From contig OU862920.1 in assembly GCA_917880885.1 (NCBI GenBank), positions 37,545,019-37,609,018 on the forward strand: DNA of 64,000 nucleotides, read 5' to 3'. Position 1 is the stretch's first letter. Every line of letters starts with the position of its first letter. Positions 1 through 10,582 of this stretch are shown here, piece by piece. The position numbers and the translations under genes were made by a program. A model generated the notes under the pieces. That model worked only from the letters and a program-made list of their open reading frames with translations. It was not told the origin of the DNA and did not search any database. This DNA is from Limnephilus marmoratus. Taxonomy: Eukaryota > Arthropoda > Insecta > Trichoptera > Limnephilidae.

Positions 1-338
1 GCGACATTTTAGTGGTTACCATTGCTTACAAAAAGAAACCCGGTGCATTCTTCCTCTTTTAATCAGAACGGAGCACGACTCGGCAGCCGGTGCACACCTC
101 TTCCTCGATCGGATACTGTGTATTATTCGAGTAATGAATTATTACTTACTTATTTATTAACACCTTGAAGGCTGTTACATGTTGTCACACTATCTTGGTA
201 AGTTGAGATGGTACTTTATACAATACGTGTAAAAATGAAGTAAGTAGGTACAATAATAGTTTGTATTTACTCCTTAAAGCGTTTTTTTATACGCTTAATA
301 AAAATGTATGTCGATAAAAAGGTGCACTTGAAAAAAAA

Positions 339-700
339 CGAGTGTGCTTTAGACCACACGACTGAAGTAAAACTTCTTTAGCTCCATCTATATGATAGGA
401 GGAAATAAAGAAAATGTGCGCGCGCCCTGTCTCTCTTGCTCCTACAGCGTGATACAGACAATTATAGGCCTGCACTGTGTAACGTAACTGCTATGAGAGA
501 AAGAGAGAAAGAAAATGTGTGCTCGCACCTCTCTCTCTTGCCCTTCAGTAATATACTAAACGTAACTCTCTCTCCCTCTTTCTATCTTCACTAACTTATA
601 TCTGCCTCTCATCTACCGTTCGCCTCGCTTTTCGTAAGGATCTTGTCACTCATTCACCAGCTTACTCCCCAAGTCAAGCGTGCGTAAAGAAGTTTTACTT
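339..700 (+). repeat. CGAGTGTG-family module, long type 1
   Basis: This is a complete long type 1 module. It opens with the hairpin CGAGTGTGCTTTAGACCACACG, continues into CTGAAGTAAAACTTC, and closes with GTAAAGAAGTTTTACTT. The body holds CT-rich and GAGA-like stretches and two related internal blocks (around 400-470 and 500-550). The same body occurs in reverse at 28737-29054. It has no coding potential. The paired ends suggest a non-autonomous mobile element, but no transposase of this family is visible, so the class is unknown. Confidence 0.6.
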
Positions 701-705
701 AAAAA

Positions 706-1012
706 ATCAGAATTTGCAATTCACACGCCATGGAGTGAAACTAGAAAGTCGCTAGATGTCGCTTTCTTTTCTTTTGACTGTTTTTTTTTTAAGTGGTTTT
801 AAGATTGGATATTGATTTCACTAAAATAAAAATGATTATTTTTTTTGGATTTCGTAGGATTCTAACCTCCGTGTCTATCTCTCTGGCCGCTGAGACTTGT
901 CAAGCGCTTTTCTCGCTTATTAGAACCGACGACTCGTCAAATAATAAATTTTAGTGACGCACTTCCGTTTTTCTAATATCAAATCACTAACGGGGCTTAA
1001 GAAGTTTCACTT
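706..1012 (+). repeat. CGAGTGTG-family module, type 2
   Basis: This module follows the previous one directly. It starts with a decayed hairpin (TTGCAATTCACACGCCATGG) and GTGAAAC, and ends with GCTTAAGAAGTTTCACTT. Its body (GTCGCTTTCTTTTC..., then CTCTCTGGCCGCTGAG) is unrelated to types 1, 3 and 4 but recurs at about 35650-35830. No reading frame of interest is seen. Confidence 0.5.
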
Positions 1013-1030
1013 TAAAAAATACTATCTACA

Positions 1031-1262
1031 AATGTGCAGTTCACACGCGGTAGAAGTGAAACTTTCAGAAATCTAAAATATCCAAGAGTGGGGAGGCGAC
1101 GAAGCATCGCACAAAGAGGAGACCGATTGAACTATAGATTATAGTATCTCTTTCTCTCGCAGGCTAAATCCTGTAGGTGTATGTGTTTGTCTCTTTTTAG
1201 TGTCGCTATTTTTCGTTTCGTCGAGTTTCAAATCACAACGGTGCTAAAGAAGTTTTCACTTC
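1031..1262 (+). repeat. CGAGTGTG-family module, type 3
   Basis: This is a complete type 3 module of about 230 bp: GTGCAGTTCACACGCGG, GTAGAAGTGAAAC, then the body (AAGAGTGGGGAGGCGACGAA, CTCTCGCAGGCTAAATCCTG, TCGAGTTTCAAATCACAACG), then GGTGCTAAAGAAGTTTTCAC. It is the third module in a head-to-tail run of three different bodies (339-1262). Confidence 0.6.
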
Positions 1263-3280
1263 AAAAATGCTATTACTTATTTCTTATCTTTGAATGGGCG
1301 AATTTTTGAAAAATAATTAATATTTACAGATGTCGGAAGATTATTAGGTATACACATAGAACCGTCACGTCGCGTCGGCCGGGTATCACGGATAGGTAAT
1401 AAGGCTCTTTAGGTAATGTTATAAAAGATTAACTCTAAAAGTGTGACATTATGCCAATCTGAAAGAAAACCGACTCCACCATTTTACATAAAAAACTTCT
1501 CGACTCACAGCTTTAAAAAAGTTATAAAAATGACATTAAATATACTTTTAAATTCCAAAACCTCCAACCGGCAGAAGTTTTTAATGAATTTTGAAAGGTT
1601 TGCAAAGTAAAATATTGGAAATTAGCTTGTGTGGTTTGATCGATTCGTATCAGGAGGTTTTAAAGTAGTCTGAAAAATGGCTGACCCAAATAATCGCCAA
1701 TAGTCAGAAGCCTCCGAAAACTGCGGTTGTAAATATGGCAGATATCATAAGCGTAGTCATGCCACTGGCATCAATCTATTATGATTCATCTTAAAAAGAC
1801 GTAAAAGCAAGAGAAAAGTATTATTTTTAATTGAACGAGAAAACATTTTACAATTCTGCTAAATGAGCCTTGTTGTTGTCAGCAGCAATTCGCGGCTTAT
1901 GGTGTGTTCCGGAGGGGGTGGTAGTGTACTTCAAGAATTTCTATGAAATTGAATTGGGAACCTTATTTCGTTCTTCCCTCGAATTGAGACCTCGTGAAAC
2001 AGACGTTTTCAAGAATGTATAACTAATACTTAATTCCGCCAAGCGTTAGTTATAAGTGGAAAGATGGTATTGTTGTTTCCGTTGATGGAACTCCAACCAA
2101 TGTAAAGCGGATTTTTTACTTTGGTTTCAAAGAATGAGAGAGAGAAATCAAATAATTGGAAATTGATCGGATTACCAGGAAACTATTATAAAAAAATGGG
2201 GGCTTCAATGGAAGTTGAAAATATCCTTGTTTGAAATGCACGCTAAAAATATCAGAACGATGACCAGTAGGATATCAGTAAATAATATATCTCTAACAGA
2301 ACAGAAATAATGATTATGATAAATAATGGTCTACTGTTACAACCAACTGAAAGAATCTAATTCATGATGAGACATTAGAACAAACAGCACTGTTGTGTTC
2401 AAGACTTAAAACAAATATCAGATGCACTGAAAAAAACAACAGTCCAGGCATTTAGTAAAATAAATAATGCTAAAAGCACATAAAAATGAAGGTTTTTTAA
2501 ACACAATAGGTAGGTGTACTATTCAACTAAAGCCTACAATAGTTAGATAACTCCTGCACGATCAGCGACAGACATCGCAGATAGCAATAAAGGACAAAGG
2601 GATCCGTTTCAAACCAATGAAATGAAGAATCACATTCACATGACGCGTTCCACGTTTGATTGCAAACGATATGTAAATTAAATCCGTGTCCGACAGAACG
2701 CTACTGCTCCATCTTTTCCAAAAACCCAAGTACACCAAAATAATCAGAAAACGAGTTGAAAAATTCACAATTTCCTTTTGTGTCAGATTCACGATTTGAA
2801 TTATTCGAAAGCGCTGAAACACATTCCAACTTTAAAAAAAATCATTTCACATTTAAAAGAGATTTCTACCTTTTCATTGAATTTCAAAAGTCAAGATTTT
2901 ATTTCAACAAAATTGGTGAATTTGCAATTTCTAAATGAAAGTCATTGATTTTAAATTGTCCTAATTGGCGCACATCAACGAACTACTATAAAACTCGCGT
3001 TTGGTTGTAAAGGTTGTACAGGTTGTACAGTATGTACGCGCCTATTTGCCACAGAATCCCCCCGTTTGCGAATATAAAATATGTTATTGGGTAAAAACAC
3101 CACTTTGAAATCGAAATGTTATTGCACTGGCCAATTTTGTTTGGGAATTTTATTTATTCAATTTGTAAATGATGTTTTTATAGGTTTTTCCAGCTTTGAC
3201 TCTAAACCAATATAATGTTATCTACTATACATTTAATAGTAGGTACCATTATCGAACCAGCAGTACCTACATTAAAAAAA
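1263..3280. other. unassigned AT-rich DNA
   Basis: About 2 kb of AT-rich sequence. The open frames on both strands around 2560-2940 are short and low-complexity and resemble no family I know. A short tandem (GGTTGTACA repeated) lies near 3010-3030. Nothing else is supported. Confidence 0.5.
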
Positions 3281-3281
3281 C

Positions 3282-3394
3282 AGGGTGTGCAATTTACACG
3301 CGGTAGTAATGAAACCTTCAGAAAACTAAATTAGACAAGAGTGGGAGGCTACAAAGCACTGCACAAAGAGGAGACCGATTATTCTATCTCATTC
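3282..3394 (+). repeat. type 3 module, left part, split by an insertion
   Basis: The 5' half of a type 3 module (GTGTGCAATTTACACGCGG...GAGGAGACCGATT). It stops at ATTCTATCTCATTC (3381-3394). The same 14 bases reappear at 4192-4205, where the right half of the module resumes. The intervening ~800 bp therefore look like an insertion with a 14-bp target duplication. Confidence 0.6.
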
Positions 3395-3433
3395 AAACAG
3401 TGAAATTAATAGTATTTAATATTAAAAAATATA

Positions 3434-3760
3434 TTTTTTTTTACACGAGCTCCACACAGGAGGCCCTGAGGAAAATAATTTCCCTCGGGGCCTATGTCAT
3501 CTTTGGGGATGTTGTGTGGAGGGTTTTTTTTAAGGAAAGGAAGGAGAGGAGAGTTCTGGGAAAGGGTTTGAGGGGTGGGTAGGAATCTGCGGTTCAGTAT
3601 GTCCTGGTCATCCGCCTCCAAGACCTAGACAAACCTCACCCCGTGAACCCAGGCACCCCTGCTAAATCACCAAACGTAGCGAACCACTTGGGGTGACCTA
3701 TGGCAGAAGTGTTGGTTATCCAATAAAGGTTCCCGTGGCGGCGGTACCCATTCCCGCCTC
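3434..3760 (-). repeat. LINE-tail (SINE-like) repeat, copy 1
   Basis: A minus-strand retroposon with a poly(A) end (T run 3434-3442). It has the nested terminal hairpin CTCCACAC...CCCTGAGG...CCTCAGGG...GTGTGGAG also found at the end of the LINE fragment at 60074-60700. Its 5' part (starting GGCGGGAATGGGTACCGCCG on the minus strand) is shared with the copies at 33286 and 41785 but not with the LINE. This is the pattern expected of a SINE or non-autonomous element borrowing a LINE 3' tail. No Pol III promoter boxes are clear. Confidence 0.6.
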
Positions 3761-3877
3761 ATAAATTGTATAATGTCAAAATGTGAAAAAATCACCGAAG
3801 TTCTACACTAAAACGTTTGTTCCTTTTTACGAAGATTATGTTTTATCTTCCGGCAGATTTATTAAAACGTTGTTTTT

Positions 3878-4119
3878 GAAGTAAAACTTCTTTACGCACG
3901 CTTCACTTGGGGAGTAAGCTGGTGAATGCGTGACGAGAGCGTTACGAAAAAAGTGATCGGGCGAGGCGAACGGTCGGGCCTTTACACACGCTTGACTTGC
4001 TGGTGAATGCGTGACGAGAGCGTTTTTGAAAAGTGTGATCGGGCGAGGCGAACGGAAATTGAGAGGGAGATATAAGTTAGTGAAGTTTTACTTCAGTCGG
4101 ATGGTCTAAAGCACACTCG
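3878..4119 (-). repeat. CGAGTGTG-family module, type 1 with internal duplication
   Basis: A minus-strand type 1 module: GAAGTAAAACTTCTTTACGC at the low end and GTGAAGTTTTACTTCAGTC plus the CGAGTGTG hairpin at the high end. A ~90 bp internal block (ACGCACGCTT...GGCGAGGCGAACGG) is duplicated in tandem. The same duplication occurs at 39843-40050, so these two belong to one subfamily. Confidence 0.6.
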
Positions 4120-4191
4120 TTTTTTTATGTGCATAAAAGACCGCTTGACAGAGCGCAACGTTTCGTAGGTATTGTACATAGGTAAAGCTTC

Positions 4192-4313
4192 ATTCTATCT
4201 CATTCTCTCACAGGCTAAATCCTGTAGATGTACGTGTTTGCCTCTTTTTAGTGTCGTTCGTTTCTGTTTCATCGAGTTTGAAATCACAATGGTGCTAAAG
4301 AAGTTTTCACTTC
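4192..4313 (+). repeat. type 3 module, right part
   Basis: Resumes the type 3 module interrupted at 3394, starting with the repeated ATTCTATCTCATTC and running through CAGGCTAAATCCTGTAGATG to the end motif GGTGCTAAAGAAGTTTTCAC. The reading frame covering it (4172-4495) is not a gene. Confidence 0.55.
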
Positions 4314-4671
4314 AAAAAAGGGAGTGTGCTGTACAATATTGGGCTTGTACAATGTATACGCACGAGATCCAAACCATCGCCCGGTGCCGTCTAACTTGCT
4401 TCGTTATAACGTCAGACCGCTCGCGCTGTAGTAACGATATTTCCATAACTTTATGTTTTAATACAAAGCTTCACAGTGCATACGGCACTTGGTAATGCTG
4501 TGATTATTACCCACTACAAAACAGGGGTGAATGAGGAACATTTTTACACTTTTCATGGTCTAACAAATGACGGCAAATTATGTTTAAAGCAAAAAAAAGC
4601 AAATTAAGTTTTCATGGTAGCAAACATTTTTAAAGTTTTATTGAAGTAAAAAATTTTGTGAAAGTTTTATT

Positions 4672-5047
4672 GAAGTGACAAACACAAACATCTATAGGAT
4701 TAGGCCGCGAAAGAATGAGATATATCGGTCTCATCTTCGTACGGTGCTTCGTAGTCTCCCCACTCTTGTCTATTTTAATTTTCTGGAGGTTTCACTTCTA
4801 CCGAGGGTGAACTGCGCACTTGTAATTCTTATTGAAGTGAAAACTTTTTTAGCACCGTTACCGTTTGAAACTCGACGGAACGAAAAAGCGACACTAAAAA
4901 GTGACAAACACATACACTTTTATTCTATAAGATTTAGCCGGCGAGAGAATGAGATATAATAATCAGTTTGCTATTTGTGGGGTGCTTCGTAGCCTCCGCA
5001 TTCTACTTTAGTTTTCTGAGGGTTTACTGCGTGTGAACGGCACACTT
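4672..5047 (-). repeat. two tandem type 3 modules
   Basis: Two minus-strand type 3 modules in head-to-tail order. The first ends at the hairpin GTGAACTGCGCACTT (about 4806-4821). The second starts with GAAGTGAAAACTTTTTTAGC (4833) and ends at GTGTGAACGGCACACTT (5031-5047). A third module start (GAAGTGAAAATTCTTTAGCC) follows and is cut off after about 30 bp. Confidence 0.6.
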
Positions 5048-5318
5048 GTATTTTTGAAGTGAAAATTCTTTAGCCCTTTTTATAATTTTGAATTCGGTTG
5101 AAACGGAAATGATATAAGGAAATGACGCTGATCTCCGACTATTTTAAATAATGAAGTTTACTTAGCGACAGCGCAAACTTCATAATTCAGGCTTGTACTA
5201 CATTTACAATCAACCTGCTCACACTGCCATTTTGTTAGAGTGATTCACAACTACTACGACGTCATCTGATGCAATACAGTAATGCGCTTTTATCACTTCA
5301 AATCGAATGTGTTCCGTT

Positions 5319-5750
5319 CGAGTGCAGTTAACATGCGGTAGAAGCGAAACTTTGCCAAAACAATCTCAACCGATGAAGAGCCAAGGAGCCTTTAAAAGTG
5401 ACATTATTATCAAAGCGGCTGATGAGCGCAGTTGACACGTCGCAGGTGCACTAATCGTCTTTTCAGTTTCACCCGAAATCCAAATCACAGCAGTGCAATA
5501 GAAGTTCACTTAAAAAAACGAGTGTGTTTCACACGCGGTAAAAGCGCAACTTTACCAAAACAATTTCAACCAAAAGGAGCTTTAAAAAGGATGGTCATAA
5601 TCTAGCGGCAATTAGCGCAGACCTAGCTTCGTTTCCGTTTCATATCTCAACCAATGTAATCAAAGCGGTCAATGAGCGCAGTTTGATGCTTCACAGGTGC
5701 TGCGGAGCGTCATTTCCGTTTCATGTGAATTACAAATCACAATTAGGCTT
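5319..5750 (+). repeat. two tandem type 4 modules
   Basis: Two plus-strand modules with a fourth body type (GAAACTTTACCAAAACAATC, CAACCAATGAAGAGCC, CAAAGCGGCCAATGAGCGCA). The first ends near 5511 with AGAAGTTCACTT. The second begins at once with CGAGTGTGTTTCACACGCGG (5519). A related copy lies at 43310-43575. Confidence 0.55.
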
Positions 5751-6247
5751 AAAAAATAAAGTGGTTTTAAACAAAGAACTTGTTTCATTCTATAAATATT
5801 TTAGTTTTTAGTGAAATGTCCGGTCTACCCCTGGACTGAGCTGTCTACGAGTTTAGTTCTGTTTACGAGTAGGAGCGCATTAAAACAGTAACTACAGTAC
5901 CTACCTTTGGACAGACGAGCTTTTATGAAGCAAGAAGCTTAAAACCTTCAGCCACGCCATTTTAGTGCTTTACCCAGCAGGTGGCCTTTTGTAGAGCCCA
6001 ACACATAATTACATTTCAAAAGACTGAATCTAATGAAACTTTAAACACTGTTTAATGATCTCTTTCGTTAGATAATGTTCCCCCCATTATTGAAGGAAAT
6101 CTTTCAAGTTTTTACCTAGTACCTACGATAAAACATGTTTTATGAGGAGAACTTGGTTCCTCTCGTTAACCATTTAGATTGTTGGTACGAGTTACAAAAT
6201 TTCCAAGCGGTTTCCTTTCAATTGCTATACAAATAACAGCATTAAAA

Positions 6248-6900
6248 TAGGTCTAGAGGTAAGGCCCTCGACTAGCAATCCGAATTCTGGGTTTAAATCC
6301 TGGTTGCGCAAGTTAACTTTATTTGTGTTATTTCACAATTTAATAATCTTTACGTAGTATAAAATGAAGTCGCTACCGCTGTCTGTACGCTTTTAAACTA
6401 CGCATCGGATTTTCATGCGGTTTTCACCAATAGATGGAGTGATTCACGAGAAAGGTTTTTAGGTATATAATTTGTCAAGTTTTTGTGTAAATTGTTTGAA
6501 ATATATAATATGGCAGGCGGCGGGCTGGCAATGTGGATTTGATTTAACAGATGGCGTTGGTTTTAAAGGTCGGATAATGGCGTGGCGTTGTATTTCTTTA
6601 GCCACAGCAACGTGTGGCCGGGTCTGCTAGTTTTAAATAATATAAAGTTCCAGTGTAGAATATACTCTCATTATCGTCCTTGTGTAAGACCACCATTCAG
6701 AATTGAAACGTTGCTTGAAACTGCTTTAGCCGTGTTACGGGACCAGATCTGAATAGCCAGGAACTCCTCGCCTTCCACTCCCTTATCTCTTTTCCCCTTC
6801 CATCTACCTTAAGCCTTGCAACATACCCCATTGAGGATGCCATATTCTCACTGGCTCTAGACTGGTGTATTTGGAACACTTGTGCGGTATTCACACAAAA
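6248..6900 (+). repeat. tRNA-headed SINE (family S2), interrupted
   Basis: The left end is tRNA-like, with an A-box-like TCTAGAGGTAAGG (about 6252-6264) and a B-box-like GGTTTAAATCC (6290-6300). The downstream body (AGACCACCATTCAGAATTGA, then GAGGATGCCATATTCTCACT) matches 39060-39245 and 50160-50640. A different retroposon interrupts it at 6338-6633. The minus-strand reading frame 6697-6894 is a shadow of the SINE. Confidence 0.5.
6338..6633 (-). mobile_element. retroposon family R5, shortened copy inside the SINE
   Basis: Minus-strand copy of the element seen at 48768-49620. Shared ends are CTAGCAGACCCGGCC with CACACGTTGCTGTGGCT, and GACAGCGGTAGCGACTTCA with ACTACGTAAAGATTA. It lacks most of the interior (~295 bp against ~850 bp). 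The family resembles abundant insect retroposons with a CGGC-GTTG start, but I see no coding region and cannot name its class. Confidence 0.5.
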
Positions 6901-7219
6901 GGCGGAAAATTAATTTTAATTCTAAAATTATTTTATCTTAAAATTCATTAGAAGACCACTAATTTAAACCTGTATTACTTTTAAACAGTTAGTTATACAT
7001 GTCGAACTTTATAAATCCTTTCTGTTTACCTAACTCTCTGGGTGATTATTTGACTTAATTTAAACAAAATCCAAAGTTGGTTAGTTTAGGATAGAATTAT
7101 TAATTTATAGAACACTAATTTGAGGAGATTCTGAAAAAGCGCAATATTTACGCTAATTTATTAAAACTATAAAAATAACGCGAATTTAATAATTTATGAA
7201 AACACGTCGGGTGATTTAC

Positions 7220-7500
7220 AAGCGTTAATCCGGAGTCAGATCGTTCACGAAGATGGATGCTTCCAAAAATAAATATAAAACAATTTTAATTGAATCAAGG
7301 AACCCGGCTTCAGAGGATTAGCCTGTGTCTCCGGGAGATTGAACGACGGTGGCCGCAGCGGTCCGGCATCCAATGCGGTAAAACTGACTGCCGAGGACGT
7401 GCCGACAGTGTGAAATTAAATTCACGTTTATTGACTAACTCGGCCAAATAAACAAGACTGGGAGTTGAAGGGGCGAAACTCCAATAAAACTTTAATTAAT
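7220..7500. other. unassigned GC-richer block
   Basis: A locally GC-richer block (GAACCCGGCTTCAGAGGATT, GGTGGCCGCAGCGGTCCGGC) amid AT-rich DNA. No reading frame or second copy was recognised in this window. It could be a fragment of an unrecognised element. Confidence 0.25.
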
Positions 7501-7544
7501 TTAAAATACATAATAATCTGTTTAAAACGCGTTGTTATAAGGAA

Positions 7545-8060
7545 GTAGCTGAACAACCCAGCGTTGCCCGGGCTTCATTCTGCTTTAAGGAGTGGGAAAA
7601 GTGTGTGGGGTAATTTTTGGAAATTTGACATGAATAGTGACCTTTCTTTTGGTTAAAAAATTTCATCATTTTGGAAATAAAACTGTAGATTTGTATAAAA
7701 AAACTATGCCACACCGGGATACTTCTTTACGTACATATATATTAAAAAATAATAATATATCTAGCCCGGCGTTCTTACTTTAAGCAGAATTTTTCGAAAT
7801 CTGAAATAAACAGCAATTTTTTAAAAATGCGCAAAACTACATCAAAATATATCAAAATAGTGCTTTAAAGGGTAGGAAATGGGCTGGTTTTTCAAAATTT
7901 CAGAACAGTGACCTTTCAGTGAAGGTAAAGTGTGCAAAGTTTTATCAACCTCAGAAAAAAATTGTGTTAAAATATTTATTTATTTAATACATGAATTATC
8001 CAAAGTACTTATATAGTTTTTTATGATATTTCACTCTCCATGCTAGGGATGACCCTGTGT
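7545..8060. repeat. possible degenerate retroposon
   Basis: The segment begins AACCCAGCGTTGCCCGGGC, a start style common in insect LINE/SINE tails, and contains a second CTAGCCCGGCGTTC at about 7760. Two sub-blocks with similar phrases (AGTGACCTTTC at about 7637 and 7909) suggest an internal duplication. Class and limits are uncertain. Confidence 0.3.
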
Positions 8061-8388
8061 TATAGCGGGTGAAGTTTACAGTTCGCGGATACACATTCAT
8101 TAGTGTAGGTTGAAAATTTTCACTAATTAATACTATGCAAACAAATTCTTCTACGATAAGAGAGTTTATGTAGTTATATTGGATTACAAGAAGTTAAAAA
8201 ATTATTGGAAAAGAGAAGTTATTGTTAATATTATATTAAGGAATTATTGCTGTATAATTCACAGTAATCAGTCTTATACATATATACAATGCTGCTTAGA
8301 TAGTAAATAAAGATATATTATGTTTTGCCTGCTCTTAATACTATGCACACAGATCTTCTATATATTAGATACAAAAAATCATGTCATC

Positions 8389-9256
8389 AATAGGCCAATT
8401 GCATCACATTTTTTTTAATTTTTTTCCGGTTTAGGCAAATATTCTAAGACATTCTGCATTTTTATTTTTTTTTTTATCAAATTTTTGAAACCCTGGGGAT
8501 TTTTTGAAAATTTTAATCCGATAAATCAGACCATTTTTTATAAACCGGAAAGACGGGACATAATTTTATAGGTGTGAAAAAACGATAATTACATAGCCGA
8601 AAATCATTTTAAAAAAAAATAACGTTTTCCACACGAATTGCACAGGAGAATAACGAGGCATACCAAAAATATTACATCTCATAAATATTTTTTTCCTTGA
8701 TCCATCTTATTGACCATTAATCATTATAATGAACAGCGTTTATATTACTAAATTCAATGTAATATACTTGTACTTGTAAATTATAATAATAATAAGAATA
8801 TTATAAAATTTAATTTTGTTAAAATCATCACCATAATCATTATACCTCTAAAACACGTACCGACATCATCTGCACGTTCTGAAGAGAACCCCGTAGATCA
8901 TTAAAAGTACGGGGTTCTCTTCAGAGCATCTGTCAAAAAGTGAAACCAAATGATAAGTTCGCAGAGAACAAACAATAAATCTAGTGAACGAATTCAAAAA
9001 TTCGCCTGAAATCAAAGTGATGCCATATAAAAAAATAAATCAGTGTGGAATTTTATAAAATTAATAGGAACATTTTCGGCGACGGGACATTTTCATGTAG
9101 TGACGTCACGAGCCCAAATAATGGATTTATTTATTTAAAAATAAAAAAAACTGTACATTTCTAAAAATTTTTACTAACATTTTCGTAATCTTAGTAAAAA
9201 ACTCTATCCACACGATTTTTTCCAAGTCGTTATGAAGTCCATGCAAGTGGCCTATT
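8389..9256 (-). mobile_element. TIR element M3, copy 1
   Basis: An 868 bp element bounded by AATAGGCCAATTGCAT at the left and the inverted ATGCAAGTGGCCTATT at the right. It is the reverse complement of 62066-62964 almost throughout. It has no coding capacity, so it is a non-autonomous DNA element. It carries a 17-bp perfect hairpin (8879-8924) and a palindromic TGACGTCA (9101-9108). Target duplications are not clear. Confidence 0.7.
8879..8924. repeat. perfect hairpin inside M3
   Basis: Arms CTGAAGAGAACCCCGTA and TACGGGGTTCTCTTCAG are separated by a 12-base loop. The other M3 copy keeps the arms nearly intact with a different loop (62396-62443). Confidence 0.7.
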
Positions 9257-10420
9257 GCATGCGATCATGATATTATGTAGGTGGTAAATAGTTACTTATT
9301 TTATTGGGACCCAAAAATTAATATTTCAATATATTGGACCTCGATAAGGAACTCCAGTCCAATTTTTTTGATGAATAAAACCTTCTAACTTAAATAACTG
9401 CATTTTTATTTTTAGAGTTAGTTTTAATGATTGTCAAAGTTTTAATTTTTCAAGATCCCGTGAGACGTGTAGCGAATCGTGTGATGTCATTATCTACTCC
9501 CGAAAAGTTATTTTTATTTTCAACAGGTGTTGTCATTTTATACGACAGTAGGAAGAAAGTATGATACAATTCGATAAGTTAAAAAATTATTTAGGTGGAA
9601 TTATGTATTTATTATATTATTATATTTTTCAATATTATTACGGGAGAATGGTATAAAAATTTTATATTCAATGATGGAAACCGAAGCTCCGAACTGATAA
9701 TAAGTAGGGGAGCCCAAGCGGGATTTTGGGATTTCCTCAATTCCGTTGTGGGGACCTATTGGATTGTGGACCTATTGGGGCACCCTTTTAGTCTCTTGGG
9801 CTCTCCTAATATAAGTTCGGGCAATCAGCTGTTCGACTGGCGCCATTTTGAAATTCGGAGTTCGAAGTATTCTCCCTAGAAGTAGCATTACTATTTTTTT
9901 TGTACAGTAGTTTTTTAGTATTTTCAATAATGGAGATAAACTAATAAGAGATACCTTTATTTTTGAAACTGAATTATTTAGGCTTAAATAATGTTTCAAT
10001 AAACACAACAACTGAATCTCTATAAAGTATGTAAATAAACGTATAAGATGAAATGTCGTTAATACGATGGCTTGTGTTATATCTACATTCCCGTACAATG
10101 GTTTTAAGATGATCAGTGACGTCACCACTAAACATTGTAATAATACCACTAGACGGCGTGCTTCCATGAGACGATTATAAATGGACTTTTTAATATATTT
10201 TTAAAAACTCTGCGTTTAATATTATTAAATAAAACTTATATATTCAGAATCAGCGTGAATGGGTCTGTATGAACATATTTTTTTAAAGCTATAATATTTT
10301 TCACTGGAGTTCCTTATTGAAAAAAATGTAAATGTAAATGTGCACATCATTGTTAGGTCCTTTGAAATCAGCTTATTGTAAATGATCAACATGTTAATAA
10401 TATATTAAAACAAGTATGAT
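9257..10420. other. unassigned AT-rich DNA
   Basis: Frames at 9595-9879 (+) and 9772-10167 (-) overlap each other, show no family motif, and are probably chance openings. Nothing else is supported. Confidence 0.4.
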
Positions 10421-10575
10421 TTTAAATTTTCACGGCCAAAAGTATTTTCGTTAGTTGTTTTTGGGGTGTTATGAGACACATCTGCCCTGATGCTACACAC
10501 TGTAACGCTGTCCGAAACGTTGGCTAACGAAGGAGGTAGCGCAAAACGGCATAACATTCCGAAAACAACCAACGA
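10421..10575 (+). mobile_element. PLE terminus, family A copy 1
   Basis: Begins with CACGGCCAAAAGTATTTTCG and ends CGGCATAACATTCCGAAAAC, as in the other family A copies. The hammerhead-like core (10488-10521) is damaged: CTGATGC in place of CTGATGA, followed by CTGTAACGCTGTCCGAAACG. Confidence 0.55.
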
Positions 10576-10582
10576 ATATATT

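Noticed and set aside
9595..10167. Overlapping open frames as a host gene
   Set aside because: Frames lie antisense to each other in AT-rich DNA, with no motif or splice structure to favour either.
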